A DNA stretch of 24,619 nt from Patescibacteria group bacterium AH-259-L07 (GTDB taxonomy: Bacteria > Patescibacteriota > Patescibacteriia > UBA2591 > UBA6264): positions 1-24,619 of the forward strand of contig JALLOP010000009.1 of the NCBI GenBank assembly GCA_027718005.1. The letters are read 5' to 3'. Shown here piece after piece: positions 13,534-20,165 of this stretch (the stretch's first letter is position 1; every line of letters starts with the position of its first letter). The translations under genes were made by a program, and so were the position numbers. The notes beneath the pieces are model-generated. The model was given only the letters and a program-made list of their open reading frames with translations, ran no database searches and was not told the origin of the DNA.

Positions 13534-14453
13534 TTTCGTTTTTTGAAAAAGTAAATCATGACTAAAAAGGCAAGGCCCATAAGCCCGACAATCAGCCAAA
13601 ACGCGAGCGGGTGTTCAATAAACGGCATAAATTTTAAATTCATTCCAAAAATACTCGCAAGTAACGTAATAGGCATCACAATCACTGAAATGGTGGTCAA
13701 TATCTTTATAATATCATTGAGCTGATAGGAAATTAATGAGTTATTGGTTCGCTCTAGAGCCTCAATGGTTTGATTCATGTTCTGGAGGTTTTGCCAAATA
13801 TCCTCAGTTGTTTCAATTAATTCTTCAAAATATGCTTTAAGTTTACCTGCAGAGAAAAACGTAGAGCTTTTTTCAATAAGTTTGGAAATAATGGTACGGT
13901 GAATCTGCATAATTTTTCTAAAGTTGACAACATTAGTTTTTGAAATAAGAATCTCTCGTACCATTCGTTTTTCATTTCCCCTGAATATATTTTCTTCAAT
14001 ACTTTCAATATTTAAGTGGATATTATCTAGAATAGGGCTGCAGTATAAAAACAAGCGGTTTAAAATTTCATATAACAATGTCGCAGGACTGCCGGTAAAG
14101 TATTTTTGCTGTTGTGATTTAGATATCTGGCACTGGTTAAAAAAGTTAATTAAAGACGAGAGTTCGTTTCTGTGTACGGTAATTAAGGTATGAGAGGAAA
14201 TAAAAAAATCAATTTCTGAGGGCGTAATTTTTCGTACTTTTCGGTGATATAAGGGAAATAAAAGTACCATAAAAATATATTTTGACGTTGAGACAAGTTT
14301 TGGTCGTTGAATTTTACTTAAACAGTCTGAGAGATGCAGCCGATGAATTCTAAAATTTTTCTCCAAATAGTTCATTTCAACTTGCCCAACATGAGAGATA
14401 TCAACCCAGGTAAGATTTTTTGTTTGAATTTTTTGAATATGTGGGGAGGGCAT
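13524..14453 (-). CDS. corA: CorA-family divalent cation transporter
   Basis: Pentameric Mg2+/Co2+ channel of the plasma membrane. The 309 residues hold a cytoplasmic alpha/beta funnel with a long stalk helix (about 1-245). Two C-terminal membrane helices follow (about 247-270 and 283-302), with the signature GMN in SIFGMNLKFMPF between them and a basic tail KKRKWL. Length fits the family. It is transcribed divergently from murB and overlaps the cysS start downstream. A TATAAT at 14491-14486 (minus) is a candidate -10. Confidence 0.9.
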   Translation of the reverse strand: MPSPHIQKIQTKNLTWVDISHVGQVEMNYLEKNFRIHRLHLSDCLSKIQRPKLVSTSKYIFMVLLFPLYHRKVRKITPSEIDFFISSHTLITVHRNELSSLINFFNQCQISKSQQQKYFTGSPATLLYEILNRLFLYCSPILDNIHLNIESIEENIFRGNEKRMVREILISKTNVVNFRKIMQIHRTIISKLIEKSSTFFSAGKLKAYFEELIETTEDIWQNLQNMNQTIEALERTNNSLISYQLNDIIKILTTISVIVMPITLLASIFGMNLKFMPFIEHPLAFWLIVGLMGLAFLVMIYFFKKRKWL

Positions 14454-14462
14454 GGTAAATCA

Positions 14463-14525
14463 TTTTAACATATTAACATATTAACATTATAACATATTTT
14501 AGAAATATAGGGAATATGGTATAAT
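14463..14525. promoter_or_regulatory. Divergent corA/murB promoter region with 8-bp repeats
   Basis: For murB: TGG-TATAAT, an extended -10 at 14520-14525, with no clear -35. For corA (minus): TATAAT at 14491-14486. Between the genes lie TTAACATA units repeated with 8-bp spacing (about 14465-14495), possible operator half-sites or simple slippage repeats. Confidence 0.5.
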
Positions 14526-14532
14526 AGCAGTG

Positions 14533-15468
14533 ATGATAGAGAAAAAGTTACAAAGAAATGTTATTTTAGCGCCGTTTACCACATTTAAAATTGGCGGTCC
14601 TGCCGCTTATTTTATCGAGGCTCATAATGAGGATGATCTACTACAGGCGTTACAGTGGGTAAAGAGTACCAATATCCCTTATTTTATTTTAGGCGGGGGA
14701 AGCAATATTTTAATTGCAGATAAAGGATTTGATGGTTTGGTAGTTAAGATGCGCATGAATACCTATACGGTATTAAAAACAAATATAATTGCTGATGCAG
14801 GGGTATTTTTATCTACCCTCGTGTCTGTGTCATTAAAAAACAGTTTAACTGGACTTGAATGGGCCGCGGGCGTTCCCGGAACGATTGGTGGGGCCGTGCG
14901 AGGCAATGCAGGAGCGCATGGCCATTCAATCTCTGAGTTAGTTACAACAGTAAGAGTTATAAGAAAGGAGAGCGTGGTTGAGCTTGAAAATAACAATTGT
15001 AAATTTTCATATCGTCATAGTATTTTTAAGAAAAAGAATAATAATGATAGTATTGTACGCGTGGTATTGAAATTAAAAAAAGGGAATAACCTTGAAATTG
15101 AAAAAGGGATTACCAAGCATATTACCTACCGCAACAAAACTCAGCCCTTTCAGTCAAGCTGTGGGTGTATTTTTAAAAATATCAATTTTTCAGCAATTGA
15201 TAAAGAAAGCTTGCGAAAATTTCCTGAAATGAATGAGTTTAAAGATTATGGGCAGATCCCTTCAGGATGGCTTATTGATTCTTGTAGTCTTAAAAGAACT
15301 AAAAAAGGCAAGGTTGCTATCAGTGATATACATGCAAATTTTATTGAAAACAGTGGATCAGCAACCGCACATGATGTGCGTGAACTTATTGCCCGTGCCA
15401 AGTCAGCAGTAAAACAAAAGTTTGGAATTGATTTAGAAGAAGAAATTATATATGTCGGATTCTTCTAA
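14533..15468 (+). CDS. murB: UDP-N-acetylenolpyruvoylglucosamine reductase
   Basis: Flavoenzyme of peptidoglycan precursor synthesis, forming UDP-MurNAc with NADPH. The 311 residues show FAD-binding TTFKIGGPA, LGGGSNILI and the AAGVPGTIGGAVRGNAGAHG loop, the substrate region RHSIFKKK, and the C-terminal DLEEEIIYVG carrying the catalytic Glu. The motif usually SCGSVFKNP, with the catalytic Ser, reads SCGCIFKNI here, so Ser is replaced by Cys. ATG 14533 is ~7 nt after the -10, so the message should be leaderless; GTG 14530 is an alternative start. The next gene overlaps its end by 17 nt. Confidence 0.93.
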   Translation: MIEKKLQRNVILAPFTTFKIGGPAAYFIEAHNEDDLLQALQWVKSTNIPYFILGGGSNILIADKGFDGLVVKMRMNTYTVLKTNIIADAGVFLSTLVSVSLKNSLTGLEWAAGVPGTIGGAVRGNAGAHGHSISELVTTVRVIRKESVVELENNNCKFSYRHSIFKKKNNNDSIVRVVLKLKKGNNLEIEKGITKHITYRNKTQPFQSSCGCIFKNINFSAIDKESLRKFPEMNEFKDYGQIPSGWLIDSCSLKRTKKGKVAISDIHANFIENSGSATAHDVRELIARAKSAVKQKFGIDLEEEIIYVGFF

Positions 15469-16108
15469 AATGGAATATCGTTTTGTTTCATTTCGGCTTT
15501 TTATTGCCGGATTTGCTATTTTAATAGCCTTATTTTTGTTTTCCTGGATCCCCAGCGCTCATATAGATTTGACAGTTAATTCAGAGCCGCTTATTGTTAG
15601 TTTTGAAATGCTATTAGATCAAAGCGCAAAAAGCGTACTTTTTAATTTAGATACTATTCCTGCTCAGATTGTTAGTTTTAGTATGTTTAAAAATAAAAAA
15701 GAATATATTATTATTGATGATCTGAAAAGCGAGGAGAGCAATACCATGCTTGTTTTTAAGCAGAGCGATATAAAAGAATTGATCGCATATAAGGCTGACG
15801 AACTACTGAAAGGATCAGAAGCTGAAAAACAAGTTTTTGGGTTTCATCCGGATTCGTGGGAAATACGGGTTTTAAAAAAGGACATACTAGGATCTGCCAC
15901 TGTTTTAGTATTTATACAAGAAGAAGTTATCCTAGAATATGATTTTAAAAATTTAAAAGATGTGATACGGTTTAAGAGCGCCAGAGAAGCAAAAAACATG
16001 CTTACCAGTATATCTGGAATTAAGCATGTAAAAATTGACTTATTCCCACCACTTTATCAACGTCTTCCTGTATTTGGTGGGCGAATGAGTTTTTTTGTGC
16101 ACCCATAA
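15452..16108 (+). CDS. Single-pass membrane protein, unknown
   Basis: The 218 residues have a short cytoplasmic N-terminus, one membrane helix (about 14-31, FIAGFAILIALFLFSW) and an extracytoplasmic domain. The end, with EAKNMLTSISGIKHVKIDLF then LPVFGGRMSFFV, resembles the repeated module at the C-terminus of CPR membrane proteins often annotated as baseplate-J-like; I only note the resemblance. It begins inside murB (17-nt overlap), so the two are translationally coupled and it may belong to the cell envelope. Its stop codon lies in the small ACCCATAAACGGGGT palindrome. Confidence 0.65.
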   Translation: MSDSSKMEYRFVSFRLFIAGFAILIALFLFSWIPSAHIDLTVNSEPLIVSFEMLLDQSAKSVLFNLDTIPAQIVSFSMFKNKKEYIIIDDLKSEESNTMLVFKQSDIKELIAYKADELLKGSEAEKQVFGFHPDSWEIRVLKKDILGSATVLVFIQEEVILEYDFKNLKDVIRFKSAREAKNMLTSISGIKHVKIDLFPPLYQRLPVFGGRMSFFVHP

Positions 16109-16115
16109 ACGGGGT
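16101..16115 (+). repeat. ACCCATAAACGGGGT motif, copy 1
   Basis: Short hairpin ACCC-ATAAACG-GGGT that provides the TAA stop of the upstream gene. An identical copy ends rarA (17580-17594), and a variant (ACCCATAAATGGGTT) lies at 21836-21850 before def. Confidence 0.55.
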
Positions 16116-16333
16116 GTTGTTTTTTTATTGACAAAGTTTTTTCTACTAGTGGACTAAAAGAGACAGTAGATATAATTCAAAAAAATAAACCCTATGTTTT
16201 TGTTTTAGGATATGATCAAACCACTTTTGCTGTAGATGAGCTTAAGAAACAATTAAAAAATAAATGTATAAACTTGAAATATCATGTATGCAAAGAGTTC
16301 GCAAAAGGTATACATACAAGTGATTTAATATAA
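16112..16333 (+). pseudogene. C-terminal remnant of a cytidylyltransferase-type nucleotidyltransferase
   Basis: The frame is open to TAA 16331-16333 but has no usable start. It reads LKETVDIIQKNKPYVFVLGY, then DQTTFAVDELKKQLKNK, and ends CKEFAKGIHTSDLI. Parts such as DIIxKxKPxVxxLGYDQ match the C-terminal half of the TagD/RibL/FAD-synthetase-like nucleotidyltransferases. The N-terminal HxGH motif is missing. I infer a gene that lost its 5' part, perhaps by deletion or by insertion of the ACCCATAAACGGGGT element next to it. Confidence 0.6.
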
Positions 16334-16339
16334 GAATTT

Positions 16340-17587
16340 ATGCCAAAGCAATTAAAAAATACGCCCTTAGCTGACAGAATGAGGCCTGATTCCTTGAATG
16401 CTTTTCTTGGTCAAGAAAATATTGTTGGCAAAAATACGCTTCTGAGACAGGCCATCAAAGCTGATAAACTTCCTTCTATAATCTTTTGGGGACCGCCTGG
16501 TAGTGGTAAAACAACCCTGGCTTTTATTATTGCCAAACAAACTAAATCAGAATTCATACAAATAAGTGCTGTTTCAAGCGGGTTAAAAGATTTGCGGGAG
16601 ATTATAAAAAAAGCCAAGGAAAACAAAAAATTAAATAAAACAACGATACTCTTTATTGATGAAATTCATCGCTGGAATAAGATACAGCAGGATGCTCTTT
16701 TGCCTTATGTTGAGAAGGGGATACTTATACTTATTGGCGCAACAACAGAAAATCCAAGCTTTGAGGTGCGCAGTGCCTTGCTTTCCAGGTGCAGAGTATT
16801 TGTCTTAAAACAGCTTAATAAGTCTCAAATTATTAAAATTATCAACAGCGCTATAAATGACAAGAAAAAAGGTCTTGGCAAATTAAATTTAGAAATCAAT
16901 AAAAAAGTAATTGACGCGATTGCTCAAATGAGCAATGGAGATGCGCGCACAGCACTTAATGTTATTGAATATGCCGTTTCTGCATCACCAGTAGATAAAA
17001 AATCAGCTGATAAGAATATAAATATTACCATAGAATCGGTTAAACAAGCATTTCAAAAGTCACATTTATTTTACGATAAAGATGGAGAAGAGCATTATAA
17101 TATAATTTCAGCCCTTCATAAGTCAATGCGCGGATCTGACGTTAACGCAACCATATACTGGCTCGCAAGAATGCTTGAAGCAGGAGAAGATCCTTTATAT
17201 ATAGCTCGCAGAATAGTCCGCTTTGCATCAGAAGATGTTGGCTTGGCTAATTCTCGCGCTTTAGAACAGGCAGTAGCCGCTTATTCTGCATGCCACTTTA
17301 TTGGCATGCCAGAATGTAATGTTATCCTTACTCAAGCGGCTGTGTATATGGCTAAATGTAAAAAATCAAATGCTTTATATATGGCTTATGAGCAAGCAGC
17401 TAAAGACGTTGAAAAATATGGAAACTTGCCAGTACCATTACATATTCGTAACGCTCCAACAGAATTAATGGGAAAATTAGGATATGGCAAAGGATACAAA
17501 TATAGTCCGGATCATGGTTATAAAGAAAAACAAGAATATTTGCCTGAAAAATTAAAAAACAGAAAATATTTACAACAGGACCCATAA
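16340..17587 (+). CDS. rarA: Replication-associated recombination ATPase RarA (MgsA)
   Basis: AAA+ ATPase acting at stalled replication forks, interacting with SSB. The 415 residues show Walker A GPPGSGKT (51-58), Walker B ILFIDEIHRWNK (103-114), sensor 1 GATTENPSFEV (133-143) and the arginine finger region SALLSRC. The C-terminal tetramerisation domain contains DPLYIARRIVRFASEDVGLA and LPVPLHIRNAPTELM. Length is normal. Its stop lies inside the ACCCATAAACGGGGT palindrome (17580-17594), giving a terminal DP. Confidence 0.94.
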   Translation: MPKQLKNTPLADRMRPDSLNAFLGQENIVGKNTLLRQAIKADKLPSIIFWGPPGSGKTTLAFIIAKQTKSEFIQISAVSSGLKDLREIIKKAKENKKLNKTTILFIDEIHRWNKIQQDALLPYVEKGILILIGATTENPSFEVRSALLSRCRVFVLKQLNKSQIIKIINSAINDKKKGLGKLNLEINKKVIDAIAQMSNGDARTALNVIEYAVSASPVDKKSADKNINITIESVKQAFQKSHLFYDKDGEEHYNIISALHKSMRGSDVNATIYWLARMLEAGEDPLYIARRIVRFASEDVGLANSRALEQAVAAYSACHFIGMPECNVILTQAAVYMAKCKKSNALYMAYEQAAKDVEKYGNLPVPLHIRNAPTELMGKLGYGKGYKYSPDHGYKEKQEYLPEKLKNRKYLQQDP

Positions 17588-17594
17588 ACGGGGT
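17580..17594 (+). repeat. ACCCATAAACGGGGT motif, copy 2
   Basis: Identical to 16101-16115. It gives the rarA stop and abuts the TTGACA of the infA promoter. Confidence 0.55.
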
Positions 17595-17621
17595 TGACAT
17601 TTATATATAAAGGTGTAAAAT
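17594..17621 (+). promoter_or_regulatory. Promoter of the infA ribosomal-protein operon
   Basis: TTGACA at 17594-17599, 16-nt spacer, TAAAAT at 17616-17621. The predicted start, about 17628, coincides with the first base of the structured leader. Confidence 0.7.
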
Positions 17622-17628
17622 ACTATTT

Positions 17629-17702
17629 ACCCTGTTAAATACCCAGCACTCAAATAGTGCTGAGTGCTGGATAAAAATCAAAGATTTTTATTTAACAAGG
17701 GT
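17629..17702 (+). promoter_or_regulatory. Structured infA leader, putative three-way-junction RNA
   Basis: Outer stem: ACCCT plus GTTAAAT (17629-17640) with ATTTAAC-A-AGGGT (17690-17702), 12 pairs with one bulged A. Inner arm 1: CCAGCACTC (17643-17651) with GAGTGCTGG (17662-17670). Inner arm 2: ATAAAAATC (17671-17679) with GATTTTTAT (17683-17691), sharing two bases with the outer stem. Arm 1 has an alternative partner, CAGCACT (17644-17650) with AGTGCTG (17656-17662). The infA ATG follows 21 nt later. A cis-regulatory RNA is likely from the pairing; ligand or protein unknown. Confidence 0.55.
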
Positions 17703-17723
17703 TACATAATTAAATTATTATTA

Positions 17724-17954
17724 ATGCCCGATAGCAAAAATATATCAAAAGATTTTATAACCACCGAAGGCGTAGTTGAAGAACTTCTCCCGGCAACTAC
17801 ATTTCGCGTACGACTCGATAATGGGAAGAAAATATTAGCGCATTTGTCTGGTAAGATGAGAATGTATCGAATTAGAATTTTGCCTGGAGATCGCGTGAGG
17901 CTCGAGATGAGCCCGTATGATCTTAATAAAGGGAGAATTGTGTATAGACTATGA
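17724..17954 (+). CDS. infA: Translation initiation factor IF-1
   Basis: Binds the 30S A site during initiation. ATG 17724 gives 76 residues, close to the usual 72; the open frame extends to 17664, but that would translate the leader structure. It is an S1-like OB fold: TTEGVVEELLPATTFRVRLDNG, ILAHLSGKMRMYRIRILPGD and VRLEMSPYDLNKGRIVYR all match the family. It heads the infA-rpmJ-rpsM-rpsK-rpsD-rpoA-rplQ order. The stop TGA overlaps by one base the long-range pairing arm that reaches the rpmJ start. Confidence 0.95.
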   Translation: MPDSKNISKDFITTEGVVEELLPATTFRVRLDNGKKILAHLSGKMRMYRIRILPGDRVRLEMSPYDLNKGRIVYRL

Positions 17955-17955
17955 T

Positions 17956-18021
17956 CCCTCACCCAGCAGCAATAAAATGCATTCGCATTTTCGAAATCTA
18001 TCTATTGCTGCTGGATGAGGG
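17956..18021 (+). repeat. Nested palindrome A between infA and rpmJ
   Basis: Outer arms CCCTCACCCAGCAGCAATA (17956-17974) and its near-perfect complement (18003-18021), 19 pairs with one G-T. Inner hairpin AAAATGC-ATTC-GCATTTT (17974-17991). Confidence 0.8.
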
Positions 18022-18062
18022 AATAAAATTAGATCAAATAGTAAATAATTAAGAGCGGCGCA

Positions 18063-18137
18063 CCCCTCACCCAGTGGTGTCAAAAATGTCTTTGCATTTT
18101 TGAAAAGGAACACATCACTGATGGACTGGGTGAGGGG
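18063..18137 (+). repeat. Nested palindrome B between infA and rpmJ
   Basis: Outer arms CCCCTCACCCAGT (18063-18075) and ACTGGGTGAGGGG (18125-18137), perfect. Inner hairpin CAAAAATG (18081-18088) with CATTTTTG (18095-18102). Same plan and terminal CCCTCACCCAG as palindrome A. Confidence 0.8.
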
Positions 18138-18150
18138 GAGAAAATGCATC

Positions 18151-18167
18151 GCTGCTGGGTGAGGGAT
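18151..18167 (+). promoter_or_regulatory. Half copy of the palindrome forming the rpmJ ribosome site
   Basis: GCTGCTGGGTGAGGGAT is an exact complement of 17954-17970 (left arm of palindrome A, from the last base of the infA stop). It contains the GAGGG ahead of rpmJ and the first two bases of its ATG, so long-range pairing would hide the rpmJ start. Confidence 0.6.
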
Positions 18168-18279
18168 GAAGGTTCGTGCATCGGTTAAAAAAATGTGTCG
18201 TAATTGTAAAATAGTCCGCCGTGGAAAGCGGATATATGTGATTTGTAAAAATCCTAAACATAAACAACGACAAGGCTAG
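18166..18279 (+). CDS. rpmJ: 50S ribosomal protein L36 (bL36)
   Basis: Smallest large-subunit protein, zinc-bound. The 37 residues are MKVRASVKKMCRNCKIVRRG followed by KRIYVICKNPKHKQRQG. The zinc ligands Cys11, Cys14, Cys27 and His32 are all present. It has normal position and length between infA and rpsM. GAGGG directly before the ATG belongs to the palindrome half copy, so its translation is probably tied to that structure. Confidence 0.95.
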   Translation: MKVRASVKKMCRNCKIVRRGKRIYVICKNPKHKQRQG

Positions 18280-18472
18280 CCTCACTTCGTTCGGAAATCA
18301 AAAACCAAAAATAAAAAAGAAAAAACAAAAACTTTAAAACATAAAAATTAAGAAAGTAGAAAATTTCTAATTTCCTTTAGCTAATTTCTGTCATTGACAA
18401 AGTGTTCTTCAATTTTTAATTCTAATATTTTTTATCTTTTATTTTTAATCTTTTATTTTAGCGATAGCGCTT
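18280..18472 (+). repeat. AT-rich intergenic repeat, copy 3 (rpmJ-rpsM)
   Basis: Runs from the rpmJ stop to the rpsM ATG. Head CCTCACTTCGTTCGG; A-rich arm with ACCAAAAATAAAAAAGAAAA; a unique middle (18345-18390, with TAGAAAATTTCTA); TTGACA at 18394-18399; then the T-rich arm (about 18427-18472) ending TTTTAGCGATAGCGCTT. From ~18395 on it is nearly identical to copy 4. The TTGACA may give an internal promoter, but no good -10 follows. Confidence 0.8.
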
Positions 18473-18862
18473 ATGGCAAGAATTGTTGGCGTTAATCTAC
18501 CATTAAATAAACGAGTTGAAATAGGTTTAACCTATATTTTTGGCATTGGGAAAAATTTATCAAATAAGATATTAAACGAGGCAGATATAGATATAAATAA
18601 GCAGGCAAAAGATTTAACTACGGCAGAAGTTGATAAACTAAAAAGCATTATTGAACGTAAGTGTCAAACTGAAGGAGCGCTTAAAAGATCTATATCAAGC
18701 AATATCAAGCGGCTCAAAGACATTAAGTGCTACCGAGGAGAGCGGCATACAAAAAGGCTGCCGGTTCGAGGTCAGCAAACGCAGACTAATAGCAGAACGA
18801 TCCGTGGTAATGTAAGGCGAACGTTAGGGAGCGGGAGAAGGCCGTCGACAAAGAAAACATAA
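18473..18862 (+). CDS. rpsM: 30S ribosomal protein S13 (uS13)
   Basis: Sits at the head of the small subunit, contacting the P-site tRNA and 50S bridges. The 129 residues show MARIVGVNLPLNKRVEIGLT, the helix-hairpin IFGIGKNLSNKIL, and the C-terminal signature RHTKRLPVRGQQTQTNSRT followed by a basic tail. Length is normal. The ATG directly follows copy 3 of the AT-rich repeat; no Shine-Dalgarno sequence. Confidence 0.96.
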   Translation: MARIVGVNLPLNKRVEIGLTYIFGIGKNLSNKILNEADIDINKQAKDLTTAEVDKLKSIIERKCQTEGALKRSISSNIKRLKDIKCYRGERHTKRLPVRGQQTQTNSRTIRGNVRRTLGSGRRPSTKKT

Positions 18863-19019
18863 CCTCACTCTGTTCGGAAATCAAAAACCAAAAATAAAAA
18901 AGAAAAAACAAAAACTTTAAAACTTAGAAAATAAAACAGATTGATAAAGTGTTCTTCAATTTTTAATTCTAATATTTTTTATCTTTTATTTTTAATATTT
19001 TATTTTAGCGATAGCGATT
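18863..19019 (+). repeat. AT-rich intergenic repeat, copy 4 (rpsM-rpsK)
   Basis: Runs from the rpsM stop to the rpsK ATG. Head CCTCACTCTGTTCGG, the same A-rich arm as copy 3, TTGATA in place of TTGACA, and a T-rich arm (18974-19019) ending TTTTAGCGATAGCGATT. Confidence 0.8.
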
Positions 19020-19415
19020 ATGGCAAAAAAAACAACGAAAACTCGAAAAAAGAAAAAAATAATTAAAACAGTTCCGCGCGGACGGGCGTATATTAAAGCC
19101 ACCTATAACAATACGATGGTTACCTTAACTGACGAGTCAGGCAATGTATTAGCGTGGTCAAGTGCGGGAAGATGTGGATTCCGCGGTCCGAAAAAGGCAA
19201 CACCGTATGCAGCAAGTATTATTGTCAGAGATGTAGTAGACAAAGTTAAAGCGTATGGGCTTAAAGAGGCCCAGGTTTTTGTTAAAGGTATTGGGATGGG
19301 ACGAGAAGCAGCAGTACGGTCATTGTATTCCAATGGTATTAATGTGTTATCGATTAAAGATATTACTGCAGTACCACATAATGGATGTCGTCCGCCAAAA
19401 GTACGAAGAGTATAA
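19020..19415 (+). CDS. rpsK: 30S ribosomal protein S11 (uS11)
   Basis: Platform protein of the small subunit near the E site. The 131 residues show a basic N-terminus (MAKKTTKTRKKKKIIKTVPR), then GRAYIKATYNNTMVTLTDES, WSSAGRCGFRGPKKATPYAA and the C-terminal signature ITAVPHNGCRPPKVRRV. Length is normal. The ATG follows copy 4 of the AT-rich repeat. Confidence 0.96.
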   Translation: MAKKTTKTRKKKKIIKTVPRGRAYIKATYNNTMVTLTDESGNVLAWSSAGRCGFRGPKKATPYAASIIVRDVVDKVKAYGLKEAQVFVKGIGMGREAAVRSLYSNGINVLSIKDITAVPHNGCRPPKVRRV

Positions 19416-19423
19416 ATCATTAA

Positions 19424-19535
19424 AACATGAGAACATGGGAACATGAGAACATAACGCTAAGCAAAGCCTTATTAAACAATGTTTTAGCATTGCAATGTTC
19501 TAATGTTCAGATGTTCTAATGTTCAGATGTTCTAA
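19424..19535 (+). repeat. Inverted 8-bp-period repeat and AUG-UUC-UAA modules before rpsD
   Basis: Left arm 19424-19452 holds AACAT four times with 8-bp spacing. The right side 19495-19539 holds ATGTT five times with the same spacing. The 29-nt left arm matches the complement of 19495-19523 at about 25 positions. ATGTTCTAATGTTCAG repeats 2.6 times, giving ATG-TTC-TAA at 19495, 19511 and 19527. The last TAA shares its A with the rpsD ATG at 19535. Confidence 0.7.
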
Positions 19536-20143
19536 TGGCAAAAGAACCACGATGTAAAATGTGTCGTCGAGAAGGGAGGTCGCTTTGTGGTTCAGCAAAA
19601 TGTGCAGTTTTAAAAAGAAAATATCCGCCCGGGATGCACGGTCATAAAAGATACCCTCGCTTGTCAGAATACGGCAAGCAGTTACGGGAAAAGCAAAGCT
19701 TAAAGCGTTTATATAACCTTCGAGAAAAGCAATTTAAAAATTATTTTCTTAAAGCAAAAAAAGCCGTAGGCAATACTGCAGTAATTTTTTTACGACTGTT
19801 AGAGCAGCGGCTTGATAATGTGGTATATAAAGCTGGTTTTGCACCAACGCGGCGCGCAGCGCGTCAGATGGTGGGGCATGGGCACATCCATGTTAATGGC
19901 CGCAGACTTAACATCCCCTCATATTCTGTTAACGTGGGTGATACCATTTCGGTAAAGCAAAAAAAATCAATTGTTAAAGCAGTTGAAGAGCGATTAAGTC
20001 AAAAAAAAGATAAAGATTTATTGCCTTCGTGGCTCAGTCTTGATACAAAAAAACAAGAGGTTACAATCTTAAAACTTCCTTCGCGTGAAGATTTGCCGCA
20101 AGACTTTGAAACAGATTTAATCATCGCATTTTATAGTCGATAA
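19535..20143 (+). CDS. rpsD: 30S ribosomal protein S4 (uS4), zinc-binding form
   Basis: Primary 16S rRNA-binding assembly protein, and in many bacteria the translational repressor of the alpha operon. The 202 residues carry Cys at 7, 10, 18 and 23 (CKMC...CGSAKC), the zinc-containing variant. Then come KYPPGMHGHKR, YGKQLREKQ and the S4 RNA-binding domain (RLDNVVYKAGFAPTRRAARQ, VNGRRLNIPSY). Length is typical. The start ATG lies at the end of tandem ATG-TTC-TAA modules and overlaps their last TAA (TAATG), which suggests coupling or reinitiation. Confidence 0.96.
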   Translation: MAKEPRCKMCRREGRSLCGSAKCAVLKRKYPPGMHGHKRYPRLSEYGKQLREKQSLKRLYNLREKQFKNYFLKAKKAVGNTAVIFLRLLEQRLDNVVYKAGFAPTRRAARQMVGHGHIHVNGRRLNIPSYSVNVGDTISVKQKKSIVKAVEERLSQKKDKDLLPSWLSLDTKKQEVTILKLPSREDLPQDFETDLIIAFYSR

Positions 20144-20165
20144 TTAATTAAATAATCAATATAGT

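Noticed and set aside
13534..13599. Upstream start for cysS
   Set aside because: Adds 22 residues absent from CysRS and overlaps the corA membrane-helix codons; MAVTIYNTL is the family start.
16128..16158. TTGACA promoter for rarA
   Set aside because: TTGACA at 16128-16133 has no fair -10 at 15-19 nt and lies inside the nucleotidyltransferase remnant.
5263..19019. CRISPR-like array in the AT-rich repeats
   Set aside because: Four copies are kilobases apart or separated by genes, with no regular short spacers and no cas genes.
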